NCBI GenBank assembly: GCA_964489295.1
Contig: CAZAXT010000005.1
Span: forward strand, 1-38,950
Length of the DNA: 38,950 bases
Reading direction: 5' to 3'
Source: QS-5-54-17 sp964489295
GTDB lineage: Bacteria > Patescibacteriota > Saccharimonadia > QS-5-54-17
Each line of letters starts with the position of its first letter. Position 1 is the stretch's first letter. Positions 1 to 7,717 of the stretch are shown piece by piece. The translations under genes and the position numbers were made by a program. Below the pieces are notes generated by a model. That model made no database searches. It was not told where the DNA came from and was given only the letters and a program-made list of their open reading frames with translations.

Positions 1-286
1 TCTCGTAGAACTCCAAATCGCCATTAATGTTGATCTGCCGGAATGCTTCCACGTCAGTCGAGACGGTCAGCGTGGAATCATTCGGATTGGAAACATCCAC
101 ATACCCGGTCTTTTCACTCCCGGGTTCGATTTGTTGTTCATATTTCAACGGAGACACCTTCAGACCGACGGCCTGCACCGGTTCACTTGTAGCGAAAAAT
201 ACTACGAATGCGGCGAGCAGGAGTGATAGTATAAACATATTGAGTATTGAGTATTGAGTATTGAGTATATAACGAAAAGACTTCAT
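1..286 (-). CDS. Secreted DUF916-like surface protein, N-terminal part (runs off window start)
   Basis: Only the first 95 residues are present. The ATG at 286-284 overlaps the stop of the upstream gene (ATGA) and has AGGAG 6 nt before it, so this start is better than the in-frame ATG at 238. A signal peptide follows (hydrophobic FILSLLLAAFVVFFA, then a cleavage-like VQA-VG). The mature part starts GLKVSPLKYEQQIEPGS, which resembles the GIEISPPRLQLNADPGE of the protein at 3319-4404, so both probably carry the same Ig-like DUF916/WxL-associated fold. Residues 8-15 are encoded by the GAGTATT tandem repeat. The function is inferred to be cell-surface; the C-terminus is not visible. Confidence 0.7.
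   Translation of the reverse strand, partial: MKSFRYILNTQYSILNMFILSLLLAAFVVFFATSEPVQAVGLKVSPLKYEQQIEPGSEKTGYVDVSNPNDSTLTVSTDVEAFRQININGDLEFYE
239..268. repeat. GAGTATT tandem repeat word, inside a reading frame
   Basis: Four copies of a 7-bp unit (TGAGTAT) lie within the signal-peptide n-region of the minus-strand gene at 1-286. The same word family recurs between genes elsewhere in the window (674-705, 4713-4746, 7525-7561, 9914-9938, 31941-31977). Confidence 0.85.
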
Positions 287-675
287 GCTGACTCCTGTTT
301 GGTCTGAACAAACTTAATCTGGCCGCTGATAAGTTTATGTGTATAAACAGCTTGACCGGTCAGATCTTGAAAGGTTTCATTATCAACATAGGAAACATCC
401 TTAGCAACCAGCATTTGGTTTTGCAGCTCAGTGAGCGAACCAGTAGCCATTGTATAGAAATGAACTTTATCCTGCTTAGTGCGCCGACTAAACCTCTCAG
501 CAATATTGGAAGTTATGAATACTGATGAGCGACGCATCTGACTCGTGAGACCAAATTGTTCTTTAGATGGAAACTCATCAGTAATACGGTGGGCATCCAG
601 TACAAGCTGGTGACCGGTTCTCCATGCCTCTAGTCCGGTGAATGACTGTATTTTTGTGTCTTCAGAAGCATTCAT
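283..675 (-). CDS. Four helix bundle protein (S23-like family)
   Basis: 130 residues. It matches the four helix bundle family first seen as 23S rRNA intervening-sequence proteins: LEAWRTGHQLVL in helix 1, then FPSKEQFGLTSQMRRSSVFITSNIAERFSR and the MATGSLTELQNQMLVA segment. The conserved Trp is present, unlike in the second copy at 12734-13084. The biochemical role of the family is not established. It lies in the surface-protein operon and overlaps the next gene by 4 nt, which suggests translational coupling. A repeat-word tract sits directly upstream of its ATG (674-705), and no Shine-Dalgarno is visible. Confidence 0.85.
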   Translation of the reverse strand: MNASEDTKIQSFTGLEAWRTGHQLVLDAHRITDEFPSKEQFGLTSQMRRSSVFITSNIAERFSRRTKQDKVHFYTMATGSLTELQNQMLVAKDVSYVDNETFQDLTGQAVYTHKLISGQIKFVQTKQESA

Positions 676-705
676 ACTCTATACCTTATACTCAATACTT
701 TACAC
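674..705. repeat. Intergenic GAGTAT-type repeat word
   Basis: On the minus strand it reads AGTATTGAGTATAAGGTATAG just before the ATG at 675. It is related to the tracts at 239-268 and 4713-4746. It fills most of the gap between the LamG gene and the four-helix-bundle gene and supplies the only -10-like hexamers there. Confidence 0.6.
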
Positions 706-719
706 TTTCCTATCCAGCC

Positions 720-2069
720 CTATGGCTTCAGCGTGGCCGTGAAGCCGAGTTTGTTTTTATAAATGCCGCTTGGTTGGGTATCGTCAATGCCGACGCGGAA
801 CTGCATGGTCGCGGTTTCCTTGGCACCTCCTACCAGCCCGTCACGCGTATGGAAGGTTGTGCTACTACTGGGTACTGCTGCGTATTCGTAGTCGGGTCCA
901 GTTCCCCATTTGCTGTCACGTTGCACCGCATCCGTAACCGTAAAACCAAAACCGGTCGTCGTGCCTTCATTCCACGGATCGGGATTGGAAATATCCGCAC
1001 CGATAGCAGGAATGGTTTCGCTGCCACCCTCACGCGTCAGATCCTGGGTTTGTTCGATGGACAGATCATACCCACCGGCATCGGTTTGAACGATCGCGTT
1101 GGCGTTCACGGTCCGGGATGTACCCGGCGTAATGGGCGGCAGCGTTAACGCGCTCGGGGCGCCTGACTCAGTAGCGGTGTACTGGTCAAAGATCTCGTTT
1201 TCGGTTAATGCTTTATTGTAAATCCTGACCTCGTCAATAGATCCATCAAATTCTTTTCCGAAATGTAAGTTGCTACCATTGTTGACCGGATCACCGGTAA
1301 CGCCGGTGTCCCGGGCTTCTTGCACGCCGTTTACGTAGATTGTTTTGATGTCTTCAGACGTATCGAACACCGCCGCAACATGATGCCAGGAATCGGCAGA
1401 GATCACATTCCCGGTATCAGTAGCAATGGGGCTCGTTTCTCTAGTGAAGAACCGGATCTGTCCGGTGCCTCCATCCCCCAAAGAAACTGCCCACCCCTGA
1501 CTCCCGTTATCTTTAGCGATAATCCGTTGTCCCACGATGGACGTATCGTCCGGGTTGATCCATGCGGAAAGCGTAAAACTGCCGGTTTGATCGTTGGTAT
1601 CGCCTTGATCAGTATACGTATTACTTCCACCGGGAAAACCCAATGCTTGCTCCCCGACCTTACCATCAACCCATGTGGGGCTGTTGGTTAATACGCCGTG
1701 GTTGTTATTCGTAGTTGTGTCATAGGCCTGAATACCGGCGCCGGTGTTCATGGGCCAGTAGCCGACCAATCCGCTTGGAAGCACGTTCAGCTGGATGGCT
1801 TGCTCCAGCTGCTCCACGTATCCGCTGGATAGTTTGTAACTGGGGCTATCGCCCAGACCGACCGCCGCTTCTCCACCGGATCCGAGTAATTCGTATTCAT
1901 CGCTACTCGAAAGCCCGCCGAAAGAGTTCGATGCGTTCGGCTCCAGTCGATAGTTATCGGTCGTGAGTGGTTCGTTAGCCATTGTCACCAAGGGTGATAC
2001 TAGAAAGATGAAGCAAAAAATAAGAAGCAGTGAGTAAACCGTGGTTTTCAGTTCCCTTCTGTGCTTCAT
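720..2069 (-). CDS. Secreted LamG-domain surface protein
   Basis: 449 residues from the ATG at 2069. In-frame ATGs at 2078 and 2114 are possible; 2069 was chosen because it puts a basic KHRRELK stretch just ahead of the hydrophobic signal segment VYSLLLIFCFIFLVSP. A LamG/concanavalin-like domain covers roughly residues 105-280 (LVGYWPMNTGAG, SFTLSAWIN, WHHVAAVFD, IDEVRIYNKAL). The C-terminal 150 residues are beta-rich and end in a YKNKLGFTATL strand like WxL-type or spore-coat-like surface modules, but no true WxL motif pair or sortase signal is seen. LamG domains bind glycans or proteins. It is probably an exported adhesin of the same operon as the DUF916-like proteins. Confidence 0.8.
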   Translation of the reverse strand: MKHRRELKTTVYSLLLIFCFIFLVSPLVTMANEPLTTDNYRLEPNASNSFGGLSSSDEYELLGSGGEAAVGLGDSPSYKLSSGYVEQLEQAIQLNVLPSGLVGYWPMNTGAGIQAYDTTTNNNHGVLTNSPTWVDGKVGEQALGFPGGSNTYTDQGDTNDQTGSFTLSAWINPDDTSIVGQRIIAKDNGSQGWAVSLGDGGTGQIRFFTRETSPIATDTGNVISADSWHHVAAVFDTSEDIKTIYVNGVQEARDTGVTGDPVNNGSNLHFGKEFDGSIDEVRIYNKALTENEIFDQYTATESGAPSALTLPPITPGTSRTVNANAIVQTDAGGYDLSIEQTQDLTREGGSETIPAIGADISNPDPWNEGTTTGFGFTVTDAVQRDSKWGTGPDYEYAAVPSSSTTFHTRDGLVGGAKETATMQFRVGIDDTQPSGIYKNKLGFTATLKP

Positions 2070-2347
2070 GTCCCGCATTTTTCCATACGTTATACGCACT
2101 CTGTTTTGTCCCATACATCCATCATCACTCTTTTTGTTATGTGACCACCGTTATATGTCCCACGCATTATAGCAGGTTTTAGCATAAGCAGCGAAGGAAG
2201 AGTTGAAGTAAGTAGTATGGAGCAAAAAGTAAGAAGTATTAATAAGAATACACGCCTTCTCCGTCATTCCCGTCTCTTCTCCCTATGCATCAATCGGTGC
2301 GGGGTTATGCTTTTTGTTTTCCCTTACTTCCATGCGTTCTGTACTTC

Positions 2348-3241
2348 TCACTTGTATCGGCGTTTGACGTGGCGCATGCCGAGCCAGAAAGCGATCGGCA
2401 CCAATGCCGCCAGAACATACAGTGGCCATAAGACGAAGATGCGCTCTGTCCGCGTAGTTTGGACCTCTTCCTCTTCTGCTCCCGCGTTAATATCCCCGCT
2501 TACAGCCGCGGCGACTTGCAAAAAAGCCGTCTGGTCGTTGTCGTCAGTGGCCCTGATTACGACCCGGTAAACGCCGGCTTGCTCATAGACATGGGAAATA
2601 TCGAAGTTACCGGTATCCGTTCGGCTGATGGCATCGCTGTCACCGTTTCCCCAGTTGATGCTGATGGCATACGGTCCCTCGCCACCGGAGAGCTGCACGG
2701 GAAAGGCGATTTCATCACCGGGTGGCGTACCGCGAAAACTAACGTCGCTCTGGAGTAATAGCTGTTGACCGATCTGCTGGTCACTGAGGTTGATCGGCGG
2801 ATCGTACGTCACGGTTACTTCGTCGGATTCCGGACCTTCCTGACCGAGTGAATCCTGTACTCGGGCGACCAGTACGTTTTCCCCGAAAAACAGACCGGTG
2901 TCGATTGTAAAGGTGTTGTTGTCCTGACATACACTCGAACCGGCGAATACATCGTTTTTGTATATCTCCACGATCAAACCGGCCTGACACGTGCCGGAGA
3001 CTTCGATCGGGGATTCGGTCAAGGTTTGGCCATCGACCGGTACATTAATCGCGGGTGCTTGGGTGGGCGGTTCACCCGGTACTACGCCCGAAAGTCCCAG
3101 CGATCCATCTTGCGGATTCTCGACAGTGTTCGACTGGGCACCGACACCACTCAGCCCGATAGCAGCGACCGCCACAACCGTGATGCTCAGCAGTACGGCA
3201 TGCTTGCGGAAAAATTTGCGGTTACGTATGTGTGTTCGCAT
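2348..3241 (-). CDS. Exported PKD/Ig-like protein with C-terminal membrane anchor
   Basis: 297 residues. Signal peptide at about 14-36 (AVLLSITVVAVAAIGLSGVGAQ). An Ig-like module at about 55-145 contains two Cys (GTCQAG, SSVCQDN) that could form a disulphide. A PKD-type domain at about 165-250 has the typical INWGNGDSD and DISHVYEQAGVYRV motifs. A single transmembrane helix near residues 269-288 is followed by the basic tail RHVKRRYK, so the bulk faces outward. It lies 77 nt downstream of the DUF916-like gene in one operon. It probably acts in adhesion or as a scaffold at the cell surface; a ligand cannot be predicted. Confidence 0.8.
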   Translation of the reverse strand: MRTHIRNRKFFRKHAVLLSITVVAVAAIGLSGVGAQSNTVENPQDGSLGLSGVVPGEPPTQAPAINVPVDGQTLTESPIEVSGTCQAGLIVEIYKNDVFAGSSVCQDNNTFTIDTGLFFGENVLVARVQDSLGQEGPESDEVTVTYDPPINLSDQQIGQQLLLQSDVSFRGTPPGDEIAFPVQLSGGEGPYAISINWGNGDSDAISRTDTGNFDISHVYEQAGVYRVVIRATDDNDQTAFLQVAAAVSGDINAGAEEEEVQTTRTERIFVLWPLYVLAALVPIAFWLGMRHVKRRYK

Positions 3242-3318
3242 TGATCGTGTAGCCCGTTTCTAACACTCTACCCTAGACGCTACACCCACACAATCAGACA
3301 ACGGCAAAACCGGAGCGG

Positions 3319-4404
3319 TTACTCTCCGGGCGGATGTTGGTCGGCATGGTGGTGACTACTCGAATCGGAGCTTTGTTGCTGACCGCCATTTTGTTGCTGG
3401 TACTGGCGAACGATGCTGCGTTTGTACATCCGGAGCGCCCGGCGGCCAAAGAAGATAACGGCTATCAACATAATGAGAACCCCGGCAATGATTTTGTACG
3501 GTATGACCCAGAATACAACCTGTTCTTTTAATGTGGTGTCGTCCGAGCCGTATTGTAATTGCGCGGTAGCGGTATATCGCCCGATCCAGAACTCTTTTTC
3601 ATCAAACGCGCTTTCAAAGCGCCGGATATTACCGGGCAATACGTTGCCATTATTTTTATTGAATGCTGCGCCGGCTACTTCCTGGCCGAATATGTTGGTG
3701 ATGGTCAGGCTACCCGTGGGTTGCATGTGCACGTTTCCCGTGTTGTCTAGACGAGTGATAAGCGAGAACGGACCGGTCTCGAAAAATGTCCCTGCATTTC
3801 CATCTTTTTTTGAAACCGCGAATTGCTCGAATACTATTTGTTCATTCACGTCACCCGACACACTGAGCAGGATCAGCGTTCCGATACTAGCCGAAAGATT
3901 CACTCGGCTGGAGTCATTGCTCGCGTCCGTAGGCACGCCGCTGAAGCGAACCAAGCCGAAATGACCGCCGGGTGCAGCGTTTTCGGGTACGTTGATTTCG
4001 ATCTGAACCGTTTCCCGTTCATCAGGTTCCAGGGTTAAACTCGGAACATCACTGATGTATTGTTTTAATGGATAAGGAGATTCCTCATCCTCGAATAATA
4101 TCCGTGGTTCGCCACTTTCGTTGCCGGCTACGAAATCATTCACATTGCCCTGAACGCGCATATTGAGATCGGTAATGTTACGCACATGAATTTCAGCTGT
4201 GACCGTTTCACCGGGGTCGGCATTCAGTTGCAGCCGGGGCGGCGATATTTCAATACCCTGGCCGCGTCCGCCGCCGGACTGGTCGGAGTCCGATTGAGCT
4301 ATTACACCGTGAAAAGCCGCACCCGCAAGTGTGACGATCGCAAACGCGAACACGGTTCCTGCGATTACGTGTTTTACATGTTTTATGTGTGCGGTGTGAC
4401 GCAT
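3319..4404 (-). CDS. DUF916-like (WxL-associated) membrane-anchored surface protein
   Basis: 361 residues from the ATG at 4404, which has GAGGAGGGT directly upstream; longer starts lack this. There is a signal segment AGTVFAFAIVTLAGAAF. Ig-like repeats follow, starting GIEISPPRLQLNADPGETV, with PGGHFGLVRFSGV as in DUF916/WxL peptidoglycan-binding proteins. A C-terminal transmembrane helix (IIAGVLIMLIAVIFFG) is followed by a basic, Gln/Ser/His-rich cytoplasmic tail. In Firmicutes such proteins occur in cell-surface complex clusters with WxL proteins; here LamG and PKD proteins follow. It is probably the first gene of the minus-strand surface operon. The family call is from memory of motifs. 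Confidence 0.8.
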   Translation of the reverse strand: MRHTAHIKHVKHVIAGTVFAFAIVTLAGAAFHGVIAQSDSDQSGGGRGQGIEISPPRLQLNADPGETVTAEIHVRNITDLNMRVQGNVNDFVAGNESGEPRILFEDEESPYPLKQYISDVPSLTLEPDERETVQIEINVPENAAPGGHFGLVRFSGVPTDASNDSSRVNLSASIGTLILLSVSGDVNEQIVFEQFAVSKKDGNAGTFFETGPFSLITRLDNTGNVHMQPTGSLTITNIFGQEVAGAAFNKNNGNVLPGNIRRFESAFDEKEFWIGRYTATAQLQYGSDDTTLKEQVVFWVIPYKIIAGVLIMLIAVIFFGRRALRMYKRSIVRQYQQQNGGQQQSSDSSSHHHADQHPPGE

Positions 4405-4586
4405 ACCCTCCTCTTTGCGAATAACTTGCGAATATCTTACATCACTATACCACATACACTCAATACATAAGAGGCACGAACACGATGTCAAACCCCTATT
4501 CTTTGGAAACCACTTCATATTAAACGGCTATCCGTGTTTATTCACCTGCGGCGCCCTCTCGGTTCAAATCACCAGCTATCGCTGCT

Positions 4587-4630
4587 CCATAACAAAAATG
4601 ATCACCGCTAGGTGACCGTTTTTGTTATGG
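4587..4630 (-). terminator. Long hairpin after tRNA-Pro, its arm including the encoded CCA
   Basis: CCATAACAAAAA and TTTTTGTTATGG are perfect 12-nt arms. Between them is an inner GGTCACC/GGTGATC stem with one G-U pair. Reading the minus strand, the left arm begins with the encoded CCA of tRNA-Pro, and the T-run follows the GC part. It fits a rho-independent terminator and could work in both directions. Confidence 0.7.
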
Positions 4631-4704
4631 TCGGGGTGGCCGGATTTGAACCGGCGACCTCACGGCCCCCAGCCGTACGCGCTACCTGGCTGCGCCACAC
4701 CCCG
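4628..4704 (-). tRNA. tRNA-Pro(GGG)
   Basis: The minus strand folds into a full cloverleaf. Acceptor CGGGGTG pairs with CACCCCG, followed by discriminator A and an encoded CCA. The D arm is GGCGCAGCCAGGTAGCGC, the anticodon stem TACGG/CCGTG encloses loop CTGGGGG with anticodon GGG, and the T arm has GGTTCAAATCC. It reads CCC and CCU proline codons. Confidence 0.95.
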
Positions 4705-4712
4705 GAAATCGC

Positions 4713-4746
4713 AGTATATAGTATAAAGTATTGAGTATTATGTATG
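4713..4746. repeat. GAGTATT/AGTATA repeat word next to tRNA-Pro
   Basis: A degenerate tandem tract (AGTATATAGTATAAAGTATT, then GAGTATTATGTATG) lies between tRNA-Pro and the hypothetical gene at 4796-5335. It belongs to the same family as 239-268. Confidence 0.6.
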
Positions 4747-4795
4747 AACCCCAGAGGCGGTTGTTTGAAGAGTTTTTGGTTATCCAAATCGCGAT

Positions 4796-5335
4796 TTACT
4801 TTGTCCTAGTCTCTTTCTGTACGAGTTCTTTTATCTCTTTATTGAGTTCCGTGGAGTCAGTCTCAAACAAAACGGGAAAGATAGCCCGGTCAGCTTTGCT
4901 CCACATATCTATACAGTGCAACCGCTGTAAAAGCTTAGCGGGCCCTATAGGTTTGTAGGGCGTCCTGTTGTGCGCATCCTCCATAACCATCGATACGCTT
5001 TGGTTAAAAACATTGTTTGTAGCATGGTCCCGGTAATACGCGAGGTTTTCTATATTGGACGTACGGCGATTTTCCCAGAATTCTTGCGGAGCGCCGACTT
5101 GTACTAATCCCCATACCAAGGATAGACCATCAAGTTGTATACGGTCGGAACGTTGCGCTTCTTCACTCGCTTCTTTTAATATACCCCGGACTTCGATGCT
5201 GCACCGTTCGTATACGGCCGTCCTCACTCCGTATAACTCTTCCGGTGTTATAACTCCCGCATTTATTTCACTTGCGTCAGACCAATCGTCTATAGTCTCG
5301 TCTATCGTCATGGAGCCTTCTTCGATATTACTCAT
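4796..5335 (-). CDS. Hypothetical protein, 179 residues
   Basis: I do not recognise a family. The protein is acidic and probably mostly helical, with no signal peptide or membrane segment. It has a Trp-containing core (LVWGLVQVGAPQEFW) and a C-terminal charged helix ending KELVQKETRTK. The start at 5335 gives MSNIEEGSMTID. An internal ATG nine codons later (SMTIDE) is possible. No clear Shine-Dalgarno is seen. The gene stands alone between tRNA-Pro and the structured RNA; its base use does not look odd. Confidence 0.65.
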   Translation of the reverse strand: MSNIEEGSMTIDETIDDWSDASEINAGVITPEELYGVRTAVYERCSIEVRGILKEASEEAQRSDRIQLDGLSLVWGLVQVGAPQEFWENRRTSNIENLAYYRDHATNNVFNQSVSMVMEDAHNRTPYKPIGPAKLLQRLHCIDMWSKADRAIFPVLFETDSTELNKEIKELVQKETRTK

Positions 5336-5440
5336 AATCGCCGCCTACACCATTAATCCGTACGAATATTAGCAAGAACACGGTGTAGTATCAATATTTT
5401 TGCTGTATGACGGGAAAGCATAAGCAAAATCGCATCATAA

Positions 5441-5482
5441 TAAACCGGTAATACTCTTGTTACCGGTTTATTTACCGGTTTT
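5441..5482. repeat. Palindromic repeat with extra ACCGGTTT half-site, copy 1
   Basis: Perfect arms TAAACCGGTAA (5441-5451) and TTACCGGTTTA (5460-5470) enclose an 8-nt loop. A third half-site, TTTACCGGTTTT, follows at 5471-5482. The same architecture occurs at 22909-22945. There is no T-run, so it is not a plain terminator. It lies just past the 3' end of the structured RNA. Confidence 0.75.
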
Positions 5483-5507
5483 AAGACATGGCAGCATCGC
5501 ATCACGC

Positions 5508-5535
5508 AAAAAAAACGCTCCGGATATGGAGCGTT
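5508..5535 (-). terminator. Rho-independent terminator of the structured RNA
   Basis: The minus strand reads AACGCTCC, then a short ATATCC loop region, then GGAGCGTT running into eight T residues. It is a canonical strong terminator 6 nt after the closing stem of the RNA at 5508-5702. Confidence 0.9.
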
Positions 5536-5702
5536 TCAGGTTCCCGGGTACAGGTACTAGGGCAGTTTCTTCCCGTCGTATGACAGGTGGGTGTCCGCAA
5601 GCACGAAGCCGTGAACGCATCACCAGTTCCGCCTGATATAGGACTCCCTTTTGAAACTCGTGTTAAGGAAAACAATGCCTCAAGTACCGTTCCCTCGGGA
5701 AC
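5508..5702 (-). ncRNA. Structured small RNA, candidate 6S RNA
   Basis: About 195 nt with no reading frame, between an extended -10 promoter and a strong terminator. The predicted start near 5702 begins GTTCCCG, which pairs exactly with CGGGAAC near the 3' end. Further nested pairs are GGTACT/AGTACC, GGCA/TGCC, GTTT/AAAC and TCC/GGA. They lead to a large internal loop and an apical stem (CAGG/CCTG, GGTG/CACC, CACG/CGTG). A closing stem, a central bubble and an apical hairpin in this size range fit 6S RNA, which binds RNA polymerase. I see no SRP tetraloop motif, RNase P core or tmRNA ends. The first 14 nt can also form a local hairpin (GTTCCC-GA-GGGAAC). The family is tentative; that it is an RNA gene is better supported. 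Confidence 0.6.
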
Positions 5703-5708
5703 ACCCTT

Positions 5709-5717
5709 ATTATAGCA
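5709..5717 (-). promoter_or_regulatory. Extended -10 promoter (TGCTATAAT) of the structured RNA
   Basis: TGC followed by a perfect TATAAT on the minus strand. Start of transcription is predicted 7 nt downstream, at about 5702, exactly where the closing stem of the RNA begins. No good -35 is seen. Confidence 0.75.
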
Positions 5718-5868
5718 TGAATTGCCGTCTGTATAATGGCGTATTAAACCTTGTAGAGAGTCACTCGCTCAATTTGAACGCTACACTGAGCGCATAATCG
5801 TTGGAGCGAATTTTTATCGAACGCGAGATTGTCTTGTTCGAGAAATTGGAGTTATGTGCAAGCGCTGC

Positions 5869-6534
5869 CTACAAGAGTTGCTGGAGTTGGAGAAGAACGT
5901 GCGGAAGGTCGGTTCCGGTCACCCAGCGGGAAACCACCGTGATGGCTTCTCCCAATACGGTCGCCAGTCCGAGCGGGAACAAGACCAGGATCAGGATGCC
6001 AATCGAGAATATGCCGCCGGATTCTATGGTTTGCATGAAACGCCGGACACCCTCCGGCGCCAGCACATACAGGACCCGGGAGCCGTCCAGTGGCGGGAAC
6101 GGGATCATATTAAACACGAACAAACCGATATTCAGCAGTATGAATACCGCTAAGATATACGTGGACGCGATTCCCAAGCTCAGCGTTTGAAATATAATTC
6201 CGCCGATAATCGCTAGCACTAGGTTGGTCAGCGGCCCGGCCAGCGAAACCATGGCTAATCCGGTTTCGCCGTTTCTGAAATTGCTCGGATTGAACGGCAC
6301 CGGCTTGGCCGCGGCGAACAGCGGCGCACCGATGATGAACAAAATGATCGGGAGCAGAACGGTTGCGAACGGATCCACGTGCGCCAACGGATTAAGCGTC
6401 AACCGACCACTGTATTTGGCCGTGTTATCCCCCAGCCAATAGGCTACGTAGCCGTGCATGAACTCATGCAAGGTAGCCGAAATGGCCAGCGTACCGAAAA
6501 TTGCGATCAGACCGATGATCGTCGCCGAACCCAT
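5869..6534 (-). CDS. Site-2 protease family (M50) zinc metalloprotease
   Basis: 221 residues, nearly all membrane-embedded. The zinc motif HEFMH is at residues 23-27 in the first helix. The second motif, NMIPFPPLDG, carries the third metal ligand Asp in a later helix. NPLAHVDPF, typical of the compact M50 group, is also present. No PDZ domain is seen, so this is the minimal form. Such enzymes cut membrane proteins within the bilayer; the substrate is unknown. The ATG at 6534 has no Shine-Dalgarno, but TATACT lies 8 nt upstream (6543-6548), suggesting a leaderless transcript. It is divergent from the gene at 6632. Confidence 0.9.
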   Translation of the reverse strand: MGSATIIGLIAIFGTLAISATLHEFMHGYVAYWLGDNTAKYSGRLTLNPLAHVDPFATVLLPIILFIIGAPLFAAAKPVPFNPSNFRNGETGLAMVSLAGPLTNLVLAIIGGIIFQTLSLGIASTYILAVFILLNIGLFVFNMIPFPPLDGSRVLYVLAPEGVRRFMQTIESGGIFSIGILILVLFPLGLATVLGEAITVVSRWVTGTDLPHVLLQLQQLL

Positions 6535-6631
6535 AGAGCCACAGTATAACGTATATACAGCTTAAAGAACCAATACCGCACGAAGTAACATGCAAAATAA
6601 CTCTTTCGTTGAGGTGTGATACACTTCTTCC

Positions 6632-7144
6632 ATGTTGCTAAAAATTAACCGTTACAGTGTACATGTTTTTCGAATCGCGTTCGTGTGTTTGTATATACTA
6701 ACCGCAGTGTGGGCATTGCATGATATCTTTACCGGAGATTATCCTTTTCTGAATAATTCATACACTACTCCTCTAAGGGAGGTCCATCAATACCTCTGGA
6801 TATCTACTTTCCTTATAAGTCTCGTTGGTTCATTGTTTACTGCGGCTTCACGGCTAGACATAAAACTGCGGAATAATATACGGCGAACATACACTCCTCG
6901 GGGCGAATTGGCGGCAATCGTATTCATAACTACACTGCCATTAAACGTGGTTTTGTTTATCATTGGATCTTTTGCAACGCATATCGTAATTGAGCCGGGA
7001 CAGTCTATCGCCACTGTGTTTACGGCATTGCTTTCATTGGGCGTATTCGGTTTGCTTTTTCACATTCCACTCGGGTTGATTGTGCTGGGAGTGCTAGACA
7101 GCATATTTCAAGACAAAACTGAAAACAATATAGTTAGTTATTAA
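6632..7144 (+). CDS. Hypothetical four-helix membrane protein
   Basis: 170 residues with about four transmembrane segments (near 13-32, 54-73, 93-115 and 123-155). A short basic cytoplasmic loop, RLDIKLRNNIRRTYTPRGE, lies between helices 2 and 3. No catalytic motif is visible. The start ATG has no Shine-Dalgarno (only ACTTCTTCC precedes it). It is divergently placed from the M50 protease, sharing a 97-bp region, so co-regulation is possible. The function is unknown. Confidence 0.75.
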   Translation: MLLKINRYSVHVFRIAFVCLYILTAVWALHDIFTGDYPFLNNSYTTPLREVHQYLWISTFLISLVGSLFTAASRLDIKLRNNIRRTYTPRGELAAIVFITTLPLNVVLFIIGSFATHIVIEPGQSIATVFTALLSLGVFGLLFHIPLGLIVLGVLDSIFQDKTENNIVSY

Positions 7145-7223
7145 TGATAATTCAACATTTCAAACGCTGCTGTTGAGTACATTGAACATAAACCCGTGTC
7201 CTCGGATTGTTTTTGATGCTCAT

Positions 7224-7252
7224 TTGACTATTCCTCATCTGATCGCTAATAT
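7224..7252 (+). promoter_or_regulatory. Promoter of rpmB
   Basis: TTGACT (7224-7229), a 17-bp spacer, then TAATAT (7247-7252). It lies 34 bp before the rpmB start, leaving room for a leader with AAGGAG. Confidence 0.6.
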
Positions 7253-7286
7253 ATGAATTTGAAGCAATAGAAGGAGTTATCTCGAA

Positions 7287-7514
7287 ATGGCACGCAAATG
7301 CCAGGTTACCGGTAAAGGTGTCCAGCGCGGACACAACGTCAGTTTTTCCCAGCGTCGAACCAAACGCGAGTGGGGTCCGAACGTGCATAAGCAGACATTT
7401 TTACTCGATGGCGAAAAAGTCACCATGAAAATCAGCGCCCAGGGCTTGCGTACGCTGAAGAAACAGGGCCGCTACCAGCCCTTACAGCCCAAGTCGGACA
7501 ACAACAAAGGGTAG
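7287..7514 (+). CDS. rpmB: 50S ribosomal protein bL28
   Basis: 75 residues. It begins MARKCQVTGKGVQRGHNVSFSQRRTKR, the classical bL28 start, with WGPNVHKQTF and ISAQGLRTLKKQG in the middle. It is a structural protein of the large ribosomal subunit. AGAAGGAG lies 12 nt upstream, and a promoter with a 17-bp spacer lies before it, so it is probably a single-gene unit. Only one Cys is present, so the zinc-binding four-Cys form is excluded. It ends in TAG, showing that TAG is a normal stop here. Confidence 0.95.
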   Translation: MARKCQVTGKGVQRGHNVSFSQRRTKREWGPNVHKQTFLLDGEKVTMKISAQGLRTLKKQGRYQPLQPKSDNNKG

Positions 7515-7524
7515 TGTTCAGTAG

Positions 7525-7561
7525 TTTCGTATAGAATTTCGTATAGAATATTGAGTATATA
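7525..7561. repeat. TTCGTATAGAA tandem / GAGTAT repeat word
   Basis: Two direct copies of TTTCGTATAGAA are followed by TATTGAGTATATAA just downstream of rpmB. It belongs to the repeat-word family that fills intergenic DNA in this window. Confidence 0.6.
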
Positions 7562-7600
7562 AATCGTAAACGGTAGTACGTACACCGATAATTCCGAAGT

Positions 7601-7661
7601 GGAATTCGTTTCGGGTTTGGTGCTTGGAATTCAGGATTTTACTGAAGCGCTCCGAATGTCC
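7601..7661 (+). repeat. 61-bp dispersed repeat, copy A
   Basis: It begins GGAATTCGTTTCGGGTTTGG. The same 61-bp sequence lies at 9942-10002 in inverted orientation with 2 mismatches. Both copies are intergenic. The spurious reading frames they contain encode the same peptide, EFVSGLVLGIQDF. Confidence 0.9.
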
Positions 7662-7717
7662 ATACGTCATACGTATCGTGCTTTACGGGGCATGTTGCGT
7701 ATTGCGTGTTGCAATAC

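Noticed and set aside
239..268. Short tandem repeats as a CRISPR array
   Set aside because: The 7-bp units have no spacers, and no cas gene is present.
4551..4590. T-arm-like GGTTCAAATC, possible second tRNA
   Set aside because: The flanking bases do not pair as a T stem, and no acceptor or anticodon arm can be built.
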